Below are positions 36,730 through 48,176 of a DNA stretch of 64,000 nt, in pieces (position 1 is the first letter of the stretch; every line of letters starts with the position of its first letter). Source of the stretch: Carnegiea gigantea. Taxonomy: Eukaryota; Streptophyta; Magnoliopsida; Caryophyllales; Cactaceae. The notes beneath the pieces are model-generated. The model was not told where the DNA came from. It searched no databases and saw only the letters and a list, made by a program, of their open reading frames with translations. The DNA lies in contig JAKOGI010000527.1 in assembly GCA_029747015.1 (NCBI GenBank), positions 315,001 to 379,000 on the forward strand, in the 5' to 3' direction. Position numbers and translations under genes: made by a program.

Positions 36730-37835
36730 TAAATGCTAAGCATAATAATTAGCGTTAGGGGGTCCTTTGCTAAATTTGCATTATCATACGTCTGCCGTCT
36801 TGTTTCTTCATACCTGATGTTGCTATCCCTTGTTCATAAATATATGCATATGCGGTACGTAGGGCTAAGCCACGAGTTAGCCTGATGGACTTCTGTCTTG
36901 TTGGGTCGAGTAGGCACCCAATTTAAATAATGTAGCACAATCGATACCTTAGGCCAAGCTCCTCTCACTACTCCTGTCTGTTGTGTTGTATTCATCGTCC
37001 CTCCAGTTAGCTATCTTAGGCTAAGCTCTTTCATTGATTACCATCATCTACCACTCTCTTCACAGATGACGTCAACCTATTTCCGAAGAAACTAAATTTT
37101 ATGATGAGTAGGAAGAGTGGACTTATGCCTGGCAACCTTCAAAGTTAGCTCGACCTAGAGCTCCTGAGCTGCAAAAAAGGCAGACCCCGAGTATGGACCC
37201 GTGGAACGTCCATATGAGGATCAAGTTAGGTATCGGAAAGCATCAGAGAGTATTGAAGCTTTAAAGATGGGATCTTTGAGGGAAAAAAGGGAAATAAATG
37301 GCTAACATTATTATTGCATAAATAAAGATAAATATGTCCTAACACTTTGGGGATCCGCTCCCCCCCCCCCCTTTGGGGATTGGGGGGTTTCAATTTATAA
37401 CAAGAGTAGCTCCAGGATAGGATGGTCATTGTACCATTTCCCTTCATTTTGACCTATTTGGCTCTCTTTTGTTAGCCCAAACTGGTGTGTGAGTTTCCTG
37501 ACTTTGCTTGCCTAGAGCCATTGCCATGGTGTATGGTGACAAGGCATAGGGCCTATATTTTTTCGAATCAATTATATATTCTTTTTTAAAAATAAATAAC
37601 ATACGTACAAGCACCTATGGAGAATAGTCTTACCTATTAAATGTAAATGTTGGCAAATGCTGCTAAAAAAAGGGGGATGACAATCGCTTGGACTCTTCTT
37701 ATCTTGAAATTGATAGCAAATTTACATCTTTTAATTACAATTTGCACAGGTAATACTATCTTCTATATAACAATTGTTATCATTGTCAAACAAACAAACA
37801 AACAACACCTCCTAGTGTGGATCTGCTTTTACAGG

Positions 37836-37912
37836 GTATGAGGAGATTCAGATGGAGGCAACCTTACCCGGCATTCCTACCTGTAGGAAGATTGATTTCA
37901 AGTGACCCACAA
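37836..37912 (+). repeat. Possible SINE 3' remnant
   Basis: GGAGGCAACCTTACCCGGCATTC followed by GGAAGATTGATTTC resembles the body of plant tRNA-derived SINEs (GGCAACCTTACC...GAGGCTGTTTC). The promoter half is missing. Confidence 0.3.
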
Positions 37913-38566
37913 TTGTCATCATTGTATTTAACATTTATATTACATGTTTATATTTATACTTATGTCCAAGTAAAAGGTAATGAACCATATTTGTGATTAT
38001 TTCGTGTTATCAGTATCAACGTAATAATGGTGTGAGATAAACGAGTAAATATTTCATCATGATCTTTTATCATGCATTTTGTTTGTTTAAAAAAAAGGCA
38101 ACATTCTCATAGTCGTGTGTCAATGTTTAGGTTTCAGATGCCTATTTTGTTTATATGTGTGTGTGTACATATAAATAGACACACACATACATACATACAT
38201 ATATATATATAGTGAGAGGATTCCCACCTACCACACAATGTAGGTGCGTTTTAATCCCACTGGAGGTATGGAAAGTTTTTTCCTTCCCTTTATCCCTAAC
38301 ACCTCTCTATGCCTTTCCCTACTAGGGTGATAAGCCATAAGATATGGATGCCTAGTGTGCTCTTTTACTTTCCAAGAAAAAAATATCTATGTTAATGGAT
38401 TAAAGGGATTTTATGCAAAATTGGTCGTTGCCCAAACTTAAAACTGTCCACTCTATAAAAAGTACTTGTGACAAGGAATTTTTATCACACAAGTATGCGT
38501 ATGGATTTTCATATACTTGTCATTTGTCAAGAAGGTAAACGAACTAGACTACTTACTATCTTTCCC

Positions 38567-38593
38567 CCATGTATATATATGTGTGTGTGTCTA

Positions 38594-38650
<57 letters not shown>

Positions 38651-38679
38651 ATATATATATATATATATATATCTATATA

Positions 38680-38710
<31 letters not shown>

Positions 38711-38711
38711 C
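38567..38711. repeat. Compound (TG)n/(TA)n microsatellite
   Basis: TATATG, TGTGTGTGTC and then about 110 bp of TA with short CTATA interruptions. Confidence 0.95.
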
Positions 38712-38867
38712 GCCCAAAAAAATGGAAATAGACTACAAAAAATGGAAGCGCATGGCTGCTTCTGCACCAGTTCTTCTATTGTCAACCTAGGAGTACCATG
38801 CTTTCGTACTCCGAAACACATGCACGCTTGTCAACAAATATTTATTGCTGCAATGCATGAAAGCATG

Positions 38868-38960
38868 CTAGCCCAGGCGTGATGGTTGGTCGTGCAACTG
38901 GTTTTGGTTTTTTCGCCTCATTATCTAGGTTCGAGACCCATTATTGCCAAACTTAGGATT
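38868..38960 (+). repeat. tRNA-derived SINE-like sequence with B box
   Basis: TGCAACTGGTTTTGGTTTTT...CGCCTC...TATCTAGGTTCGAGACCC. The GGTTCGAGACCC block fits the RNA polymerase III B box (GGTTCGANNCC) and the upstream text resembles plant SINE heads. The A box is weak. It is followed by T/C-rich sequence. It is not a tRNA gene: no cloverleaf can be drawn. Confidence 0.45.
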
Positions 38961-40319
38961 GTTTATTTTATTTTCTTTTTCTTTTCCACTTCCACTATTC
39001 ACATAAATTTTTTGTGCTTAGTATTCCTTTTTATTGATAAATAATAATGTAGAAGTTAAGTAGTTTTACTCAAATTAGTCGGCATGTTAAACTTTCATTG
39101 ATGTCACTTTTATATTTCTTTTGAGAATTTTTTTAAAAAATGAAAATACAAATTATTCAAACACATGTTCTTCATATACATTAATAATTAAGAGTATATA
39201 TCATTTTTTGGGCTTTTAGTTTGTTTCCCTTTTGAAGCGGATTAGAAGTCCATTTAGCCAAATAATGGCTTAACCATTCAAGTGATGACTCATTAAGTTG
39301 AATACCTCTAGAACAACCCAAATGGAGGAAACTCCATATCAAAAGAAAACTCTTTTGATTCTTGAAAGAACACCAAGATAAGCAACCCACTAATTAATCC
39401 CCTAAAGTCCAAACACCAAGGATTAATATAAAGGGATGACTATAAATCACCACTCTAAAAAGAGATAAAGATTAAGAGATTTTTTAAGAGAGAAAATGAC
39501 CTCTAACCTTTTCATTCATTCATATTCATCAAACCTGAATGTAATACAAGAGATGAGGAATTAAATAGTAAGATACCCCATCCCCCAAGCTTAGTACTAG
39601 CCAATACGTTATAAGAATTTTGTCCGATAAAATTCAAGCTAATTGTACAATTAAACGGGGACCACCAAGGGATGTTGGTGTGTTGAAATTTGGCTGCACA
39701 TTTCTTCTGATTGGTGATGTCATTCGCCTATCCAAATGGGAAAGATTAAGGTGGGGATTTTTATGAGAGCCTTCTAGAAGAGTCTACAGCTACCCACAAA
39801 GTTTGGTCCGTTAATTCTCCCATTTGATGGTCCAAATAAATCCTTGAGTAAAAACATGCACCTCCAGACCCTGCACGGACCACGGCTCGGTTAAAACCCC
39901 ATAACTTACTTGATTCTTGAAATTTGATGATGCTTTTTAGCCTACCAGAAAATAGACACTCGGGGCTATCCATCCATGCAAAAAGTTTACCCAAAATGGA
40001 TCCCATTTACCCATCTAAAAATGAGCAAAAAGTTAGGTCATATGTTCTGCTTAAAACAAAGAAGTAAAATAAAATAGGATGACTTGGAGATACAATGGCT
40101 AGGCTCCTTATTTAGGCTACTAAGTGTCATGCCACCATTCCTAAGCTTACTTTGGATCCCTCAAGGCTCCCAAACCAATTAGGACTTAGGAAGCCAAGTA
40201 CTTGGGTGCCAGCCTCATAGGTGTCTAAGGGTCTAAGTTGAACCCAAGCCTTGATATTGATTAGGAGGTTAGGCTTCATGGTTTGCTCTGCATCGCTTTT
40301 CTTGTTCAAAAAATGTATT

Positions 40320-41710
40320 ACTATTGTTCATAAGCTATACGACTAATGTTCTTAATATATTTTACTAGTACTACATGTGAAGTTTATTTTTATTAAATTT
40401 ATTTCTACTGTTCACAAAATGTAGTATCATATTGTTCATAAAATGTTCCATTGTTGTTCACAAAATACACTTGAATGTTCATCATATATTTTATTAGTGC
40501 TATTATCTAAAGTTTAAATATACTACTATTATTTACAAAATGCATTGTACTATTGTTCACAAAATATACTACTAATGTTAATCATTTATATATTTCATTA
40601 ATACTATATGTGAGGTGTGTTTTTATTAGATGTATTACTATTTTTCACAACATGTATCACTATTGTTCACAAAATATACTTTTAATGTTCATCTTATATT
40701 TATTAGTATAGTAAAATGTACTACTAATATTCATCATATATTTTTTTAGTATTACTTGTGAGGTTTATTTTGATTAAATGTATTTCACCAAATGGATTAT
40801 TATTAGTATTTGTAAAATGTACTATTATTATTTACAAAATACACTCCTAGCATTCATCATACGTTTTATGAGTGGTATTATATAAGGTTTAAATATACGA
40901 CTATTCTTCACAAAATGTACTTTTATTGTTCACAAAATATACTACTAATGTTCATCATGTATATTTTATGAATACTGCAAGTGAGGTTTATTTTATTATA
41001 TTGTTCACAAAATGTACTATTTTTTTCCGCAAACTGTATTATTATTGTTCACAAAATATGCTCTTTGTTCATCATGTATTTTATGGGCACTATTATGCAA
41101 AGTTTCATCATGTATTTTATTAGTACTATATGTGAGGGTTTTTTAATTAAATGTATGACTACTGTTCACAAAATGTAGTATTATTATTGTTCATAAAATG
41201 CACTCTCATTATTTGCAAAATATACTCCTAATGTTCATTATACATTTTATTACTACTATTATGTAAGGTTTAAATGCACTCGTATTTTGCAAAAACTGCA
41301 CTGCTATTATTCATAAAATATTCTAATAATGTTCATCATATATATTTTATTAATACTATGTGTGAGGTTTATTGTTATTAAATGTTCTATTGATCATAAA
41401 ATGTACTATTATTGTACATAAAATATACTATTATTGTTTACGAAATATACTCATAATGTTCATCCTATTTTATTAGTCTATTAATTAAGGTTTAAATATA
41501 CTCCTATTGTTCACAAAATGCATGTATAATTATTATTGTGCACAACATGTGCTATTATTGTTCACAAAATATAGTCCTAATGTGCACCATATTTTTTATT
41601 AGTACCATTATGTGAAGTTTATTGTTATTAATGAACTGGTTCCCATTTTTTAAAATTGTATCTAAGATATAAATATGCTACTATTGCTCACAAAATTTAC
41701 TACTATTGTT
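40320..41710. repeat. Degenerate minisatellite of TTGTTCAC / AAAATGTACTA modules
   Basis: About 1.4 kb in which TATTGTTCACAAAATGTACT-like subunits alternate with ATGTTCATCATATATTTTAT-like subunits roughly every 100-130 bp (about 12 copies). Two linker types recur: TGTGAGGTTTATTTTTATT and TGTAAGGTTTAAATATAC. The pattern is clear but copies differ in length, so the exact period needs dot-plot analysis. No coding function. The array stops where the truncated Tat LTR begins. Confidence 0.85.
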
Positions 41711-42243
41711 CCCAGTCAAGGGCCCGATTATCCCTAAGTCAAAGTCTAATTAAGGGTCAATCCATGGGTACAGTTTGACAGTCGACTTGATACCTCAATA
41801 GGCTACTAAGTTAATAAATAGGTTATTCAGGCACCAAGTTAACACTGACTCCCACATCAAATCAATTCAAGCTGAAGCCCAATTATAGGCCCCAAACAGG
41901 TCAAGCCCATCGTGACCTTTAAGATGAATGGGGGAATTTTCCTATAAATAGAACCCTACCCCCTTTCATTCTAGGGGTGGACATTCTAAGAATTCACTAA
42001 GGTTTAAGCACTCTCTCTCTAAAGGAAGATAACAAGAACCTAAAGCATATAGCATCCTCCCCCAGAGATCAAATACTTTTCTTAATTACGATTAAGCCTC
42101 TTAGGCTCTCCCTTAAGATAAAGTTTATTCAAATTCATCCAAAGAGATTGAATCAGATGATTACTTTAATTGTCTTAAATACAAAGATTGCACCCATATA
42201 TACAATATCAATAAAAAATTCAATTTGTTACTCAATTTCTTCA
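41711..42243 (+). repeat. Tat 5' LTR, truncated at its 5' end
   Basis: From about CCCGATTATCCC (41723) it is collinear with the 3' LTR from 61280. It includes TCCTATAAATAGAACCC (about 41940), a TATA-box-like promoter with a following leader. The 3' LTR extends about 320 bp (net) further upstream, so this copy lacks its start. It ends near ...TTCTTCA just before the PBS; the precise 3' boundary is uncertain by about 10 bp. Confidence 0.75.
41939..41955 (+). promoter_or_regulatory. TATA-like box of Tat LTR
   Basis: TCCTATAAATAGAACCC matches the plant TATA consensus TATAAATA. The 3' LTR has CCTATAAAGAGACCCC at the equivalent place (about 61493), so the box is a shared LTR feature. Confidence 0.6.
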
Positions 42244-42253
42244 TACTTATAAG

Positions 42254-42275
42254 TTTTTGGCAAGCCTAGTGGGAC
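42254..42275 (+). other. Tat primer-binding site
   Basis: TGGCAAGCCTAGTGGGAC, preceded by a T run, about 10 bp after the 5' LTR. TGG complements the tRNA 3' CCA. The TTTGGC...GTGGGAC form is typical of Tat/Ogre elements; the tRNA species is not certain. Confidence 0.7.
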
Positions 42276-42440
42276 CATGCCTATGTCTCAATACTCTTTC
42301 TCCTAAAAATCAAGACTTTCTCATTTCAATAGCATCCTGTTCAAAGAAGACATGGCCACAAAGAATGTTGCCTCTCAATCTTCAAAGAAGAAGATGACCA
42401 GATCTCTATCTTGTAGATCCTAAGAAACTAACGCCACCTC

Positions 42441-43937
42441 TTGCGAACTCACAGAATTAAGACAAGAAGCATGGCAGGAGTTGTTGTTGCCACCCCTAAA
42501 CCCCAAGACTTTAAGATGAAGCAAGAAGTGTCTTGTTGGATAGATAACATTCAAAATCTCACCAAACTTCAATCTCCGATCCACGAAGTAGGAGGCTACT
42601 ATATCAGTGACTCTTCTTTGCCCTCACCAAAAGGGGATCTCCTGTTAAAGATTGAAGGTGAGCCCTCAAAAACTATTGTCCTACCAATTATGATGACAGG
42701 TGCAAGCAGTTAGGAAGAAGAGATGGCTAATATCAAGGTCATCTTATAAAACCTCACCAGGGAGAGTGAAGAAAAGGAAGGGAACATCAATCTTCAAGAG
42801 GAAAATATTACTAAGCTAACTAAGAAGTTAGACACACAATTACCTTAGTCTTCCATAAAAAGGCTTAAGAAGTGAAGTGAAGGGAAAAGTGTCCATCCAT
42901 AGTGAAGCTTCTGGCATAAGGAGCAGCCAAAGAAAGGTGGTAAGCCTAAAAATGATGGATCTTTAAGATCAATGACTATCGAAAAAAATCCAAGACTTGA
43001 TAGAAAATACAGTTAAAAGCACAACTAGGAGCAAGTTTACGCGAGACCTCACCTGTATAGCAAGCCTTACACCATGTCACACGGTTATCAACTTCCCAAG
43101 TTTCACTTGTTTGATGGGAAGAGCAACCCAAAGCAACATTTCATACATTTCATTGAGACATCCAACAATGATGGCACTGATAGCGACCTCATGATAAAGC
43201 AATATATCTAAATGTTGAAAGGTACTACCTTCGATTGGTATACCAACCTAGGACCTGAGTCCATCAACAGGTGGGAACAAATGGAGAAAGACTTTCTTAA
43301 TAAGGTCTACAGCACCCAACGCATTGTGCGCATAACTGAGCCGATGAACTCAAAATAATGAAAAAATGAGTCAGTTCTTGACTACATCAATCGTTGGGGC
43401 ATGCTTAGTCTTAAGTGCAAAGATCCGCGATCTAAAGCTTCTGCCATTGAAATGTGTTCCTAGGGCATGAAGTGGGACTTACTGTACGTCCTATAAATGA
43501 GCAAACCTAGGAATTTCCAACAATTGGCGACTAGGCATATGAAAATGTGGTGATGATAGCTAATCGATGTGGCCATGTCTATTTCTACATGTGAGCTAGT
43601 TTGGATTATAGGGAAGCCTAAATTAGAAGATAAGAAGAGTACATCATTCAAGGAGGCAACAAAGATGTGTCTCATAATAAAAGAGCTTCATGAAAAGAAG
43701 TACCCATTTCTTGTCTCAAATTTATCAGATATGTTAAATGACTTGCTTCAGAAAGGTGTCATTAAATTGCCTAAGCCAAAGCACCTAGAAGAAGCTAGGA
43801 ATAGTACCAATCCAAAATATTGTAGTTATCATAGATTCATCAATCACCCTCTTGAAAATTGCACTAAACTCAAGGAGCGTATCATGCAGTTGGCTAAGAA
43901 TGGTAGGATCATTTTAGATTGGGATGAAATAGCATAA
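42441..43937 (+). pseudogene. Tat gag, broken
   Basis: Begins with MRTHRIKTRSMAG at 42441. The capsid core lies at about 43215-43500: TTFDWYTNLGPESINRWEQM, then DFLNKVYSTQRIV, VLDYINRWGMLSLKCKD and SAIEMCS, typical of Tat gag. The C-terminal part (43569-43937) has the nucleocapsid-like KYCSYHRFINHPLENC block (C-x2-H type) and LKERIMQLAKNGRI. Stops at 42711, about 43356 and about 43462 and frameshifts divide it into fragments. The product would form the virus-like particle. Confidence 0.78.
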
Positions 43938-44233
43938 GCTAATCACACATCTATCTTATGTGAGTGTCATGCCCCTTGATGTCAACAAAGGTCGAACCAT
44001 TTGGCTTTCCTAGAGAAACACAGTTTAACGCCTTTGTTGAAAGACCAATCTAATTTGGGAATCTGGAACCAGCAATTCTCTCACTCCTAATCACATCACA
44101 ACTTCCAAAGACTGTACTCGCATCAAGCACCTTCAAGATAGATGACAAAGAGTGGACCTTTGTTACTAGGTGTAGTCAAGGAGGCAAAGCAAGCTCAGCC
44201 ACCATCACTTCTCATGAGAAAAGTTAAGGGAGA

Positions 44234-44868
44234 ATGAAGTCCACCATTAAGAAAGAGCATGAAGTTCAGGTCGTCCACACACTTCACCAAAAAGCATCTA
44301 TCATTATTGCCTTAGGCGAATTCTTCCCAAAAGGATTCTTAGATAAAGTGGTTGTCAACGTGACTACGTGTTTTAAATTTGATTGTGACGGTGACGAGAC
44401 AAATGAAAAGAAGAATGCCAGAAAGGCACCTGCTCCCAAAAGGGACGACAACGTCCTTGCCGTCTTAGAGTTTTACCAGTACATATTGGTTAGCAGCAAA
44501 TTTTTCAGTTAGTAGAAGAGATGCATAAACAAGTTGCTATTATCATTCGTCATGCAAAGCTATATGCTGACATGGTTGAGGATGTACCACTTATGAGCAA
44601 TCCTATCCAATGTCTCACACGTAATGCCATCGTGACATTCACCGACGGTGACCTGTTATTAAGGTCTACACCACATAATCGCCCATTGTTTGTTACTCGA
44701 TACATTTGGGGGCAAATGGTTAAGCGAATTTCGATGGATGGTGATCAAGCAGTCAAGATCATGCTTAAGTCTACTATGAATGATTTGGTTATCACCATGG
44801 AAGAGGTATCTAAGAGTAAAATGATGATACAAGGTTTTAATCTAAAAGGACAATGTGAAATTGGATGA
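44234..44868 (+). pseudogene. Tat aspartic protease region, broken
   Basis: From 44521: PIQCLTRNAIVTFTDGDLLL, then GDQAVKIMLKSTMNDL and SKSKMMIQGFNLKGQ. This matches the Tat protease, whose active site is normally D-G-G/S-S-A-V; here it reads DGDQAV, so the Asp is kept but neighbours are changed. A stop at 44511 separates it from the preceding fragment (44234-44510), which has no recognisable motif beyond a basic KKNARKAPAPKRD stretch. Confidence 0.68.
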
Positions 44869-45045
44869 TTCGCTTATAGTTGACAATTGGCGGCTTGACA
44901 ACATCATCAATTTTTCATTTGATAGATTTCAAGACTTCATACAAGTTGGTGCTTGGGCGTTGCTGGTTACATGAAGAAGGAGTGGTAGCATCAACCTTAT
45001 ACCAATGTCTTAAGTACGATTAGGAGGGTGAAAAGAAGATAAATA

Positions 45046-46340
45046 GTGATGTTAAACCATTTACTGTGGCCATATCATACTTCGCTAACACAAAAGTTCT
45101 TCCAGGAAGATGCAGCGCCAAAAAAAACTATCTCAGCTGTTATATCCTTCACAGGGAAAGATAGTGTAAAGAATGACAAGGAGACTTGTGCACTTTCAAA
45201 AGATGGTGGTGATGCCAACACAAGCGTCAACAATAATGAGAAGAAGAAAACAAGAAAATAATTTCAGTGTCTCCTATCAAACAAATACCTGTTGCACCAA
45301 AACCAGCAATGCTGGTCTTTAGGTACAATCCTAAGTCCGTCAAAAGGATGGTGAATCACCATTTAGTGAATGCACAATTTTCAAAAGCACAACCAAGCTG
45401 ACATCAAGTTCAAGGAAGCCAGTTGGTAAGTTACTAAGGAAAAGGGTGTGCCTCTAGCTCATGAGGCAAACCAAAGCAATTTGGCCAAGGCCACCCTCCC
45501 TAGTTTCGTCGCTTCTTCCAAAGGTTCACTCCAAGAAGAAAGTGACTTGCTAACGATGGACATTAGTGATAGGTTTGATCCAAATGCATACAAATTAATG
45601 AGGAGGTCTGGTTATGATTTTAGCAAGCCAACATCTCTGGGGCATGTCATTGAAGCTAAGCCTTACAGACTTAACAATACACAAAAGATGATATAGAATC
45701 AAAGAGGTAGAGTTACAATCCTTGAAATTAGCCTTGGTTACATACCACCGCAACCCATAAGCATTTCGAGATGACATAAGGACAACCAATCACTTGCACA
45801 ATATATTATAGGATTTACAGCTGAGGAGGTTAATGATGGTGAGGGTGAAAACACCAAGACTAACCAAAGACATCGGTGTTTGACAGGTTACAACCGTCTG
45901 CGGCACGATAATGCTTTTTCATGTTTAGCAGGATAGGAAAGGATAAAATTTTGAAACCCTTTATCTTCCATAGGTTAAAAGGAGAAAAGGAGCATAAACC
46001 CTCAGTCTTCACCAGAATCAAGACAAGTGAGATGTGATCAAGCTCACCATCTTCACAAGAGAGGGATTCAGTGTTCAACCTTCTTAGAGAAATAAATGAT
46101 GTCCAAAGCTTCATTCCTTCACATATGAAGTGTGTTTCTACTTTGGATGTTAAGGATGGCTACCTAAAAGTAAACAGGCATGCCTAGTTCTCACTAGCCA
46201 TGGGGCTAATGCTAGCTCAAAAGAAAGAACCAAAGAGGAAGAACAAGCTTCTTCTAACTACATTAAAGTACAAGAGGCTGACGACTTGGATTCTGAAATG
46301 GAACTCGGTGAAGCACCAGAAACGTTGGAAGATGGGGGCA
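45046..46340 (+). pseudogene. Tat protease-RT linker
   Basis: An open but broken coding stretch between protease and RT. The recognisable block is FDPNAYKLMRRSGYDFSKP followed by SLGHVIEAKPYRLN (45570-45690), found in this position in Ogre/Tat polyproteins. Its function is not known. Stops occur at about 45259 and 45694, and the frame changes afterwards. Confidence 0.6.
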
Positions 46341-46365
46341 AGCCACAATTGATGAGCTAAAAGAG

Positions 46366-46698
46366 TTGAATCCTAGATCTATGGAAGAACATTGCCCTAT
46401 CTATGTAAGTGTCACGCTCAAGCCCAAGGAAGAGGAAGAGTATTTCAAGCTCTTCTGTGAATACAATGATACGTTTGCATGGAATTACAAGGAAATGCCT
46501 AAACTAGACCCCAAGGTTGTTGTTCAGTCCTTATTTATTAAAAAGGGTGTTTCACTTAAAAAGCAACCACAATGGAATTTTCGGCTTGAATTAATACTAG
46601 GCATCGAAAAGGAGGTAAATCAAATCATTGGTGTTGGGTTCAGATGCGAGGTGAAATACCCAGCCTGGATTGCAAACATCATCCAAGTAAGGAAGAAG
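46366..46698 (+). pseudogene. Tat reverse transcriptase, N-terminal part
   Basis: Reads FKLFCEYNDTFAWNYKEMPK, LDPKVVVQSLFIKKGV and EVKYPAWIANIIQVRKK, the start of the Gypsy RT domain. It is interrupted right after VRKK by the solo LTR at 46699. The reading resumes with NGQLRICVDFQDL at about 49942. Confidence 0.82.
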
Positions 46699-48014
46699 TG
46701 TAACACCGTCAATCCCTAATATCTGATTATTCTAACTTAATAACTTATTTACTTATGACTACAACAAAAATCCTTTGACTGGAGGTATTACCTTCGTTCC
46801 GTGACGGAACAAGGCTACATGAAACTACCTTTAACACTAATACAGTCACCAAAAACACCAAATATTGGAATACAAAGTAAATTTGACAACTTATCCAATT
46901 CATCATATACTTGGCAAACCTAACACGGAACTACTAAACACTTTGGTAACCATATTGTCTAAAAGTTTATACAATCAATAGGTTTCCAAGAGTGCTGGCC
47001 TATAAATCATTATGAGCACTTGGCTAGCTAATCTTCGCCCAAAAAAAAAAAAAAAATTCAACTCTTACTCATTTCTTGCTTCCTTCTGACTCACCAGGAG
47101 GAGGGTTGTTCACTGATCCCTTACCTAAAACAGAAAACAAAAAAAAAAATGTTCGAATAATGAGCCTAAGCTCAGCACGTACATCCCTATGCTATAAAGT
47201 AAATTTCGTATTTATTTTAGTTAGGCCTCTATATTTCAAAACATTTTGTTCGCAAACAAGAGAGAGAATGTGTAAGTAAAGTTGATTTATCAGTTATTAT
47301 CTGAAAGTGGACTTCTATTAACGTCTGAAGCGATCTTGAGATAGGTGCACACCTCCCAAGCTGATCGGAAAGCCTGAGTTGTAGCCCCTCAGGTAAACTG
47401 AAGGTCATATGCCCTGAGAATTAATAACTTATAGGGTCACTTGCTTAGATGATGAAACATTGTGTCTAATGATTCATTATATGAACATTATATGAATTTT
47501 GTATAGTTTTTGAGAAACATGTGAGTTTTTGAAGAGCACAGACAATGTACATACCTGGTCTTTGAAATCTCTCTCCTTTTTATTAGGAAATATTCATTGC
47601 CAACTTGAAACAACAAAGGTGCCTTGCTTCTACTCTAAAAGTCTTTTTTCACAGTTAGTACGAGTTTAAGAAGTTTGAATAAACTTTCTGACTTAACAAG
47701 TAATTTGATTATCCTTGGTTCTTCTTTTAAATATTAACATGCCCATTATTATTGACTTAACTTGATTCTATTTCGTTTTACTTCTGTTATTTCTTTTAAT
47801 ACTGCTGTCACTTGTATGATTAATGTTATAATTGTATAATAACATAACTCACCTCATTTTTGTTAACTTCGGCGTTATTATTATTATCATTATAATCATT
47901 ATTAGTATCTTGTAAATGCAGAAGCTCGTTAATATCAATATTTTTGTCGCACTTGTTAGTAATAATGTTATTATTATTATCATTGTCAGTATTATTATTA
48001 TTATTATTATTATT

Positions 48015-48080
<66 letters not shown>

Positions 48081-48140
48081 ATTGTTGTTGTTGTTGTTAT
48101 TGTTGTTATTATTGTTGTTGTTGTTGTTGTTGTTGTTATT

Positions 48141-48176
<36 letters not shown>

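Larger units (their letters stand above)
36730..40319. other. Intergenic stretch with SINE-like scraps and microsatellites; no gene
   Basis: 36.75-37.25 kb is GC-richer old repeat-like DNA (recurring GGCTAAGC / GGCCAAGC words) of unknown family. 37.36-37.40 kb has a C-homopolymer between two CTTTGGGGA copies. A CAAA-type short repeat lies at about 37790. 38.14-38.21 kb has TG/CA/TACA short repeats. 39.0-40.3 kb shows no motif in either strand. Confidence 0.5.

Noticed and set aside
27061..36734. Target-site duplication for the Athila element
   Set aside because: Flanking pentamers CTTGT and TAAAT do not match.
38468..38882. Tyr-Ile repeat frames up to 121 residues
   Set aside because: Artefact of the TA microsatellite.
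38880..38955. tRNA gene
   Set aside because: Only a B-box-like block is present; no cloverleaf or anticodon arm, so SINE-like is preferred.
40926..41178. Two overlapping 65-residue frames
   Set aside because: Translation of the TTGTTCAC minisatellite.
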